A stretch of 7,214 bases of DNA from Bacillota bacterium (GTDB lineage Bacteria; Bacillota; Bacilli; Alicyclobacillales; SLC66): the NCBI GenBank assembly GCA_021846145.1, contig JAJZCJ010000170.1:1-7214 (forward strand), given 5' to 3'. The translations under genes and the position numbers were made by a program. The notes under the pieces are model-generated. The model saw only the letters and a program-made list of their open reading frames with translations. It made no database searches and was not told the DNA's origin. Within the stretch, counting starts at the first letter, position 1, and every line of letters begins with the position of its first letter. Shown here one piece after another: positions 1 to 5,106 of the stretch.

Positions 1-686
1 GCTGATTGCGCCCTCTTTTGTAACACACGTTCCTGCAGCGCACGACGATACACGATGATTTGACGTTCAGCCGCATTGCCGTCATGTTGAACAATGCTGT
101 CATAAAGAGAACGATGAACAGTGATAATCAGTTCTGTCACGTCTTTGTTTTCCGAAAAAAGTTGCAGCGAACTAGCCAACAAGGGGTAAAAAGTTCTCAA
201 TAGGTTGATTGCTATAGAATTGCCAGAAGCCTCAGCAAGTACCCCATGAAATTGACGCTCGGCCATAATAAGCGAAGTGAATGATTCACTGCCTGTCTCC
301 ATCAAAAAAAGAAATTCAGCCAATTCGCGAACCTGTTTATCACTGCGACGGACGGAAGCCACTCCTACCACTCCACGCTCTAGCCATAGCCCCACTTCAA
401 GCAATGAATAAAGCTCAGAACCTCCTAACAGCAACGCAGCCTGAATGGGTGGCATAATCGCATCGAGTGTCAGGGTCTTTACATACGTGCCATCCCCATG
501 ACGCAATTCCAGAATACCTGTACCCACCATTAAACTGCACGCTTCGCGCATCACTGCCTTAGAAACAGAAAATCGCGTGGCAAGTTCTAGGATCGAAGGT
601 AATTTCTGACCCGATACCCACTCCCCACGCAATATTGAATTTTCTATTTTCTTAGCTACTTCAAAATACAACGCTTTTTTTGCCAT
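1..686 (-). CDS. FadR-type GntR transcriptional regulator (partial, C-terminus cut by window edge)
   Basis: An open frame of 228 codons from ATG 684-686 runs off the left edge without a stop. Residues 1-70 form a GntR winged helix: a LPSILELATRFSVSK helix-turn-helix region (29-43), MREA (46-49) and the wing GDGTYV (64-69). The rest matches an FCD ligand-binding domain, with FHGVLAEASGN (146-156) and the HRSLYDSIVQHD helix (191-202). Such proteins are cytoplasmic DNA-binding regulators that respond to small acids or sugars; the effector here is unknown. In metal-binding FCD domains the ligands are Asp, His, His, His. Here the aligned positions read Glu143, His147, His191 and Tyr213, so the last histidine is missing and metal binding may be lost or altered. 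An AGGA ribosome site (696-699) lies 9 nt before the ATG. It follows the BI-1 gene by 33 bp with no terminator, so cotranscription is likely. Family assignment is firm, target unknown. Confidence 0.9.
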   Translation of the reverse strand, partial: MAKKALYFEVAKKIENSILRGEWVSGQKLPSILELATRFSVSKAVMREACSLMVGTGILELRHGDGTYVKTLTLDAIMPPIQAALLLGGSELYSLLEVGLWLERGVVGVASVRRSDKQVRELAEFLFLMETGSESFTSLIMAERQFHGVLAEASGNSIAINLLRTFYPLLASSLQLFSENKDVTELIITVHRSLYDSIVQHDGNAAERQIIVYRRALQERVLQKRAQS

Positions 687-719
687 GCCAACCGTTCCTG
701 ACTGATACTAAAATTGTGA

Positions 720-1367
720 CTAATTTCTCGTTCTGACGTTAAGCCCAAATAACCGAAGTATGAACAGGAATAGGTTAACAAAATCCAAGTACAATTTAAG
801 GACCACCATCGGCACCTGTTCTGCAGTAACGCCGTAACGCGTCAATCGATTGACATCAAATAATAAATAACCCACAAAGACGGCGATGCCTAAGTAGGTA
901 TAGACAAAATCCAACGTAGTGGAAAAAGGGATAAAGAAACTAAAAACACCAAGCCCTAGCAACACGATCAATCCTGCAAAAGCAAAATGCCCTAACCATC
1001 CAAAATCCAATGACTTGCGCGATCCTACAAAGGCAGTCACAGCAAACGCAGCAGACGTTACTATGAATGCCTCTTGCACCAGTTGCACGCCTATAGTTTG
1101 CGTATAATAAGCGAGAATAGGAGTAAGTGTCATACCAGAGATAACGGCAAAAGTAAAAACAAACCCCCACCCCACCGCTCGCCTACGCATAACAAAAGAA
1201 GCTACAAACACCATCGCAATTTCAGCAAACATCAGGAATATCATTAGCGTCTGTGGAACATATTGGCCAATCACGGTACCCGCTGCAGCTGCCAGCAAAG
1301 TTCCAAACAATCCCAGGAAAACCCGACTACGTACAGCGCGCACTTCCTGATTGGAATAACCGTACAT
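720..1367 (-). CDS. Bax inhibitor-1/YetJ family membrane protein (probable pH-sensitive calcium leak channel)
   Basis: A 215-residue, very hydrophobic protein with about seven membrane segments and a short N-terminal tail. It fits the bacterial BI-1 (TMBIM) family, whose structurally known member, Bacillus subtilis YetJ (about 214 residues), is a pH-dependent calcium leak. The two family signatures are present near the C-terminus: YLLFDVNRL (168-175) and KLYLDFVNLFLFILRL (191-206). Their aspartates fall at 171 and 195, the same numbers as the YetJ Asp171/Asp195 pair that forms the pH-sensing, calcium-binding site. Basic residues RRR at 61-63 lie near the position of the YetJ Arg60 latch. The frame is open to a TTG at 1386-1388, but that codon lies upstream of the ribosome site AAGGGGG (1377-1383), which sits 9 nt before ATG 1365-1367, so the ATG is chosen. 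It has its own promoter-like sequence upstream (1405-1433) and probably leads the regulator gene downstream. Confidence 0.93.
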   Translation of the reverse strand: MYGYSNQEVRAVRSRVFLGLFGTLLAAAAGTVIGQYVPQTLMIFLMFAEIAMVFVASFVMRRRAVGWGFVFTFAVISGMTLTPILAYYTQTIGVQLVQEAFIVTSAAFAVTAFVGSRKSLDFGWLGHFAFAGLIVLLGLGVFSFFIPFSTTLDFVYTYLGIAVFVGYLLFDVNRLTRYGVTAEQVPMVVLKLYLDFVNLFLFILRLFGLNVRTRN

Positions 1368-1404
1368 CAGTAAATTCCCCCTTTTCAATCATACTGTTAC
1401 ACTT

Positions 1405-1433
1405 ATTTTACAATGAATAGACGAAGCTGTCAC
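1405..1433 (-). promoter_or_regulatory. Predicted sigma-A type promoter for the BI-1 gene
   Basis: On the minus strand a -35 box GTGACA (1433-1428) and a -10 box TAAAAT (1410-1405) each match consensus at 5 of 6 positions and are separated by 17 nt. Transcription would start near 1398, giving a leader of about 30 nt that contains the ribosome site of the BI-1 gene. This would let the BI-1 gene and the regulator gene be expressed apart from the upstream aminopeptidase operon. Confidence 0.6.
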
Positions 1434-1440
1434 GGACAGC
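1426..1440 (-). repeat. Short inverted repeat after the HesB-like gene, overlapping the -35 box
   Basis: GCTGTC-CGT-GACAGC is a perfect 6-bp inverted repeat with a 3-nt loop, two bases after the stop of the HesB-like gene. The right arm contains part of the GTGACA -35 box. It lacks a following T-run, so it is not a convincing intrinsic terminator; it could be a weak 3' end hairpin or a protein-binding site. Role unknown. Confidence 0.4.
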
Positions 1441-1442
1441 AT

Positions 1443-1751
1443 TTAGCACGAACTAGCACGTAAATGTCGAGTAGCCACCATAAAGCTATCTCGCTCCGGC
1501 TGATAGCGAATGACAAGTTCATCGTCTCGCAACAACGTTAGCGTAAATGAATCAATGATAAATGCAATGCCACTTACCGGCACATCACTATCTCCGTCTG
1601 ATCGCTCGTCCAGAGCAATAGCAAAACGCACGCCACCTCACCCCGGAGAGGCCTCCAAGCGAACATACAATTGCTCCGCATGTTCTGCTTGGATGATTTC
1701 CTTGATTCGCAACGCGCTTTCATCATCGATGACGATTTTTGGGACAGCCAT
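1443..1751 (-). CDS. HesB-like selenoprotein, in-frame TGA at 1638-1640 read as selenocysteine (Sec38)
   Basis: Reading from ATG 1749-1751 to TAA 1443-1445 through one internal TGA gives 102 residues with Sec at 38. The frame continues as one HesB/IscA-like fold: PKIVIDDESALRIKEII (4-20), LYVRLEASPG-U-GGVRFAIALDE (28-49), then GIAFIID (61-67). In HesB/IscA the middle part reads GGCSG followed by a strand ending LDE, so the TGA replaces the conserved cluster-binding cysteine. HesB-related selenoproteins with Sec at this cysteine are an established family (TIGR01911, from memory); their exact role is unknown, but iron-sulfur cluster or redox work is inferred. The two C-terminal cysteines of classical IscA are absent, leaving one Cys as the last residue (102). 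The ribosome site AGGGGAG (1760-1766) lies inside the end of mutY, 8 nt before the ATG, and the gap to mutY is 5 nt. A pseudogene or a sequencing error at a Cys codon is the alternative; the hairpin after the TGA argues against it. Confidence 0.82.
1601..1640 (-). promoter_or_regulatory. Candidate bacterial SECIS element (UGA plus downstream hairpin)
   Basis: On the minus strand the UGA is at 1640-1638. A stem of 7 pairs, AUUGCUC (1619-1613) with GAGCGAU (1607-1601, one U-G pair), closes a 5-nt loop UGGAC (1612-1608). The loop starts after 25 nt from the UGA, and its second base is G. Bacterial SECIS elements, as generally described, lie directly 3' of the UGA within the coding region, have a small apical loop about 16-37 nt downstream and carry a G in the first two loop positions; all are met. 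An irregular lower extension with bulges (U-A, C-G) is possible. Such an element would be bound by the elongation factor SelB carrying Sec-tRNA. Confidence 0.7.
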
Positions 1752-1756
1752 TCCGG

Positions 1757-2821
1757 TCACTCCCCTCGCATATCATTAATAATTTTGGAAAAAATTTGAC
1801 CAAAAGCCATTCTTCGGCGCTCCTCTTGGTCAATCCAACGATAAGGTAAATCCACCTCAAATGAATCAGTCATGCCAATATACACTTGCAATTTCCATGT
1901 TAAATGCGAAAACACATGCGTGTATTCCCCTGCCTCGTAAAAATCATTGACAGATGGTGCCCCTATCCGCTGCGAAAGCGCACGCGCCTCATTGTGAAGG
2001 CGTTGGTTCGTCTGAGGTTGCTTGAAAGAAATGTGCGGCAATTCCCACATATTCGCCAATAAGCCACGTTCCGGTCGTTTGCGAACTAACCACTTTTGAT
2101 CCGCCTGCAAGAATAACACGGCCAGATGATCTACCCTCGTAGATACAGCTTTCTGTCTCACAGGCAATTCAGTTTGTAACTTCATTCTAGCCGCAACACA
2201 CGAAGAATATAAGGGGCATTGCTCGCATTGCGGTGACTTTGGTTTGCACATCAATGCACCAAGCTCCATCATCGCTTGGTTAAAATCCGCTGCACGCTCC
2301 ATCGGCATGAGTTCCTGCAAGTGCGCTCGCACTCGCTTTTGCACCCGCGGCGAGAGCACATTGTCGTTCATGCCAAAAAAACGTGCATATACGCGCAACA
2401 CATTCCCATCCACGGCAGGTACAGGGACATCATATCCAATCGAGAGCACCGCACCTGCCGTATAATCCCCGACACCAGGAAGGGCACGAAAATGTTCGTA
2501 TGTCTCCGGCACGCGCCCCTCGTACTTAGCAGCTACTTCTTTGACCGCGGCATGGAGATGGCGTGCCCGAGAATAGTACCCCAATCCTTCCCACGACTTT
2601 AACACCTCATCTTCAGGCGCATTCGCTAGGTCAACCAGCGTAGGGAATTTTCCTAAAAATCGTTCATAGTAAGGGATGACTGTTTCCACTTTGGTCTGTT
2701 GCAACATCACCTCGGAGATCCAAATATGGTACGGGTCACGCCCCTGTCGCCACGGCAACGCACGACGCACCTGCATATACCAAGCTAAAATACTGTCTGT
2801 CCAATCCTGTTCCCCAGTCAT
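1757..2821 (-). CDS. mutY: Adenine DNA glycosylase MutY
   Basis: MutY removes adenine mispaired with 8-oxoguanine, protecting the genome against oxidative G:C to T:A mutation. From ATG 2819-2821 the protein has 354 residues. The catalytic glutamate is E37 in SEVMLQQT (36-43); the helix-hairpin-helix LPGVGDYTAGA (114-124) carries Tyr120; the second catalytic acid is D138 in AVDGNVLRV. The [4Fe-4S] motif C-x6-C-x2-C-x5-C is complete (Cys192, 199, 202, 208). These numbers equal those of the E. coli enzyme, which supports the ATG start over the TTG at 2828-2830 that overlaps the upstream stop. The C-terminal NUDIX-like domain (about 229-354) has the FSH loop (304-306) that reads 8-oxoguanine in Geobacillus MutY. 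No strong ribosome site precedes the start; translation is probably coupled to the aminopeptidase gene, whose stop is 5 nt upstream. It ends with TGA, 5 nt before the HesB-like gene. Confidence 0.97.
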   Translation of the reverse strand: MTGEQDWTDSILAWYMQVRRALPWRQGRDPYHIWISEVMLQQTKVETVIPYYERFLGKFPTLVDLANAPEDEVLKSWEGLGYYSRARHLHAAVKEVAAKYEGRVPETYEHFRALPGVGDYTAGAVLSIGYDVPVPAVDGNVLRVYARFFGMNDNVLSPRVQKRVRAHLQELMPMERAADFNQAMMELGALMCKPKSPQCEQCPLYSSCVAARMKLQTELPVRQKAVSTRVDHLAVLFLQADQKWLVRKRPERGLLANMWELPHISFKQPQTNQRLHNEARALSQRIGAPSVNDFYEAGEYTHVFSHLTWKLQVYIGMTDSFEVDLPYRWIDQEERRRMAFGQIFSKIINDMRGE

Positions 2822-2826
2822 TTGCT

Positions 2827-3942
2827 TCAAACTAGATGCTCAGGGTTAAGCACTTCCAACTCAGGAATGACAAACCGCCCGTCCTTGCGAATCAACCGAT
2901 CGTCAAACCAGACTTCTCCGCCACCGTACTCAGGACGCTGAATCGCCACAAGATCCCAATGAATAGCAGAATGATTGCCGTTATACGCATCATCATAACA
3001 ATTGCCGGGCGTAAAATGAAAACTGCCATCAATTTTTTCATCAAATAAAATATCTTTCATCGGTTCCTTAATGTAAGGATTAAGTCCCAAACTGAACTCT
3101 CCCACATAGCGTGCCCCTTCATCCGTATCAAAAATCTGCTCAATTCGCTCCGAATCATTGGCCGTGGATTTGACGATTTTCCCATGTTCAAAATGCAGCT
3201 CAATATTTTCAAAAACATATCCTCGATAAGGGGACGGCGTGTTAAAACGAATGACTCCATTGACTGAATCACGCACAGGAGCTGTATACACTTCTCCGTC
3301 AGGAATGTTCAATTCACCAGCACACGGTACAGCAGGAATGCCCTTGATGCTAAATGAAAGATCCGTACCAGGTCCTAGCAAGCGAACCTTGTCCGTTTTC
3401 TCCATGAGATTTTTTAACACTTCCATGGCCCCACGCATTTTGGCGTAATCAAGCGTACATACCTGATAATAGAAATCCTCAAAACCTTCCGTGCTCATAT
3501 TGGCTAATTGTGCCATCGAACCATTAGGATAACGCAGCACCACCCAGCGCGTTCCTTTGACCCGCGCCTCCGAATGCACTGGCGTCCCATAATGAGCATC
3601 AAATAACGCCATTTTATCACTCGGCACATCTGCATACTCACTAATGTTGTCATTACCACGCAAGCCCACATAACAATCCATGTCTTCCATTAGGCTCCGA
3701 TCATACTTTGCAGCCAATGCAAATTGTTCTGCATTACCGCCTTTAAGCCATGAACGCCATACATTTTGATCCCGTACTTGAACGAACGGAATGGCTCCCG
3801 CCTGATATGCCGCTTCAACGATTTTTTTACCTAGATCTGTAGAAGGACCAAACATTTCAATTAAAATTTTATCGCCTGTTTTCGCCTTTACCGAATAATT
3901 AACGATAAGTTGTGCTAATTGTTCCGCGCGCGGATCTTTCAT
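2827..3942 (-). CDS. M29 family metallo-aminopeptidase (AmpS/aminopeptidase T type)
   Basis: A 371-residue cytoplasmic exopeptidase of the thermophilic aminopeptidase (M29) family, which removes N-terminal residues from peptides using two metal ions. The N-terminal domain opens with RAEQLAQLIVNYSVKAKTGD (5-24), typical of the family. The C-terminal metal-site pattern is present: E217 in IPDGEVYTAP, E282 in GEFSLGLNP, H309 in GSFHF, and H328 plus D330 in AIHWD; these ligand assignments are by pattern with AmpS/AmpT. The H309-H328 spacing is shorter than I recall for the Thermus enzyme. The frame is open to ATG 3967-3969, but GGGAGG (3953-3958) lies 10 nt before ATG 3940-3942, so the shorter start is chosen. 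It is first in an operon with mutY and the HesB-like gene and ends with TGA 5 nt before mutY. A functional link among the three is not evident beyond housekeeping. Confidence 0.93.
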   Translation of the reverse strand: MKDPRAEQLAQLIVNYSVKAKTGDKILIEMFGPSTDLGKKIVEAAYQAGAIPFVQVRDQNVWRSWLKGGNAEQFALAAKYDRSLMEDMDCYVGLRGNDNISEYADVPSDKMALFDAHYGTPVHSEARVKGTRWVVLRYPNGSMAQLANMSTEGFEDFYYQVCTLDYAKMRGAMEVLKNLMEKTDKVRLLGPGTDLSFSIKGIPAVPCAGELNIPDGEVYTAPVRDSVNGVIRFNTPSPYRGYVFENIELHFEHGKIVKSTANDSERIEQIFDTDEGARYVGEFSLGLNPYIKEPMKDILFDEKIDGSFHFTPGNCYDDAYNGNHSAIHWDLVAIQRPEYGGGEVWFDDRLIRKDGRFVIPELEVLNPEHLV

Positions 3943-4049
3943 GATAATCTCGCCTCCCATTAGTACCATAGCAAAGTATTTACGGAATTTCTAGGCTTGT
4001 ATGCTCAGCCTCACATTGCGCAACCTAACGTGAGAGGGGGTGACAAGCC

Positions 4050-4247
4050 ATGATGACATTATGGCAAAGCATGGCCCGTAATTGGGGCAGACGCACGCCT
4101 AATAAGGGCATGGGATTTTTCCCGGCAATGCTACTTGGTACTGGAATTGGTATTGCTGCAATTCAAATCATGCGAAAACAAAGTGTACGAAGAAGCATCT
4201 TCTCACTTATTTTTCCCGGGAATCGGCAAATGCAACCCGCACGGTAA
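4050..4247 (+). CDS. Small hypothetical single-pass membrane protein
   Basis: A 65-residue protein that I do not recognise. It has a basic N-terminal part (R10, R14, R15, K19), one hydrophobic segment at about 22-40 (GFFPAMLLGTGIGIAAIQI) with small-residue GTGIG spacing, and a basic tail (R42, K43, R47, R48). The positive-inside rule gives no clear orientation as both ends are basic. A strong ribosome site AGAGGGGG (4033-4040) lies 9 nt before ATG 4050-4052; a second ATG follows directly. It ends in TAA just 8 nt before a strong terminator, so it is probably a single-gene transcript. It diverges from the aminopeptidase operon with 107 bp between the two starts. The overlapping frame at 4135-4338 lacks a ribosome site and runs through the terminator, so this frame is the real one. 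Confidence 0.72.
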   Translation: MMTLWQSMARNWGRRTPNKGMGFFPAMLLGTGIGIAAIQIMRKQSVRRSIFSLIFPGNRQMQPAR

Positions 4248-4255
4248 TCTTTTGT

Positions 4256-4287
4256 GGAAAAAGGTCATGATGACCTTTTTCCTTTTT
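4256..4287 (+). terminator. Rho-independent terminator after the small membrane protein gene
   Basis: GGAAAAAGGTCA (4256-4267) and TGACCTTTTTCC (4271-4282) are perfect complements: a 12-bp stem with a 3-nt TGA loop, followed by five T residues (4283-4287). It insulates the regulator-exporter unit downstream from the small gene upstream. Confidence 0.92.
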
Positions 4288-4291
4288 ACTA

Positions 4292-4320
4292 TTGGCAATG
4301 ATATGTTCTTCGGTTATTAT
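4292..4320 (+). promoter_or_regulatory. Predicted promoter of the GntR regulator-exporter operon
   Basis: A -35 box TTGGCA (4292-4297) and a -10 box TATTAT (4315-4320), each 5 of 6 to consensus, are separated by 17 nt. Transcription would begin near 4327, in the middle of the inverted repeat at 4317-4338. A perfect TATAAT at 4318-4323 also exists but has no -35 box at a workable distance. Confidence 0.65.
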
Positions 4321-4338
4321 AATGTCATAACATTATAA
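4317..4338 (+). promoter_or_regulatory. Candidate operator: perfect 9-bp inverted repeat over the transcription start
   Basis: TTATAATGT-CATA-ACATTATAA is a perfect inverted repeat with a 4-nt centre. Its core GT-N4-AC resembles the GntR/HutC-family operator pattern (GT-N-TA-N-AC within a palindrome). It overlaps the -10 box and the predicted start of transcription of the GntR gene, as expected for autorepression. That the adjacent gene product binds here is inferred from position and pattern. Confidence 0.6.
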
Positions 4339-4356
4339 CGAGAGGATATAAGACTA

Positions 4357-5106
4357 ATGACCCAACTACGAGCCGGGTATCCACTGTATTTACAAATAAA
4401 AACATGGCTTCTCGAACGAATCGAATCAGGCGAATGGATTGAAGGAAGTCTGATTCCCAGCGAGAGTGAACTGATTGCCACTCATAAGGTATCCAGAACG
4501 ACAATACGCCAAGCTCTTCAAGACTTGGTCGCCTCAGGGTATCTCGTGCGCAAGCAAGGACGCGGGACATTTGTAGCGAAAAGAGATCAACTGTTCACCT
4601 CCTCTCCATTGTATGGATTCAGAGAAGAATTAGAGTTGTACGGTCGATCGACAGATATATGCCAACTAACAATCCAAATTGAACCTGCATCACCCGATGT
4701 TGCCCTACACCTACGCACCCTTGCAGGTACAAACGTTGTGAAGATTTCGCGAACGATCTGTGAAGAAGATCAACCGATGATGGCAGATATCAGTTATTTG
4801 CCTGAAGCCATTCAACCTTTGATTGATGAAAATTCACTGCGCAACGCAAGCATTTACTCTGTACTTGAGTCCCACGGAATCTCGATTGCCGCAGGCGAGC
4901 AAATGATCTCTGCGGTCAACGCCGACGAAGCCACGGCGTCAATGATCAATTGCCAACCTGGTGAAGCTGTCTTATACGTAGAAAGAGTGACTAGGGACAA
5001 AAACGGACAGCCCATCGAATATTCCATTGCCAAGTATCGACCCAAATTTTATGAATATCGCGTCCGATTAACGAGAAAACTTGAAAAGGAGGATATCAAT
5101 GAATAA
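4357..5106 (+). CDS. GntR/HutC family transcriptional regulator with UTRA domain
   Basis: A 249-residue cytoplasmic regulator. Residues 8-75 form the GntR winged helix: PLYLQIKTWLLERIESGEW (9-27), IPSESELIATHKVSRTTIRQ (33-52), wing GYLVRKQGRGTFV (61-73). Residues from about 86 to 240 form a UTRA effector domain, with LYGFREELELYGR (85-97) at the start, VVKISRTICEEDQPMMADISYLP in the middle, and the late hallmarks PGEAVLYVERVTRDKNGQPIEYS (201-223) and YRPKFYEYRV (227-236). UTRA domains bind small molecules, often sugar phosphates or amino-acid derivatives; the effector here is unknown. The ribosome site AGAGGA (4341-4346) lies 10 nt before the ATG. The 3' end overlaps the exporter gene by 8 nt, and a palindrome covers its promoter, so it probably represses itself and the exporter until a ligand, perhaps an exported compound, is present. 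Confidence 0.94.
   Translation: MTQLRAGYPLYLQIKTWLLERIESGEWIEGSLIPSESELIATHKVSRTTIRQALQDLVASGYLVRKQGRGTFVAKRDQLFTSSPLYGFREELELYGRSTDICQLTIQIEPASPDVALHLRTLAGTNVVKISRTICEEDQPMMADISYLPEAIQPLIDENSLRNASIYSVLESHGISIAAGEQMISAVNADEATASMINCQPGEAVLYVERVTRDKNGQPIEYSIAKYRPKFYEYRVRLTRKLEKEDINE

Noticed and set aside
1386..1388. TTG start for the BI-1 gene
   Set aside because: It lies upstream of the only good ribosome site; ATG 1365-1367 fits and gives YetJ-like numbering of the two aspartates.
1426..1440. Inverted repeat as an intrinsic terminator of the HesB-like gene
   Set aside because: The stem is only 6 bp and no T-run follows.
1443..1631. Separate 62-residue gene starting at GTG 1629-1631
   Set aside because: It is the part of the HesB-like frame after the TGA. 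It has no ribosome site and would lack the N-terminal strand of the domain.
1638..1640. TGA read as tryptophan by a variant genetic code
   Set aside because: Neighbouring mutY and the aminopeptidase gene both end in TGA at natural family ends, so TGA is a stop here; the position also aligns with Cys, not Trp.
4016..4023. TTGCGCAA palindrome between the divergent genes
   Set aside because: Only 8 nt and a single copy; expected by chance too often to be called an operator.
3943..4049. Promoters in the divergent region between the aminopeptidase and small membrane protein genes
   Set aside because: Promoters must exist here, but the best box pairs (for example TAGAAA/TATGGT on the minus strand) are weak or would start transcription at the ribosome site, so none is called.
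4135..4338. 67-residue frame overlapping the small membrane protein
   Set aside because: No ribosome site, and it reads through the terminator and the regulator promoter.
5081..5083. TTG start for the DHA2 exporter
   Set aside because: The six extra codons consist of the AAAGGAGG ribosome site of the ATG at 5099 and its spacer.
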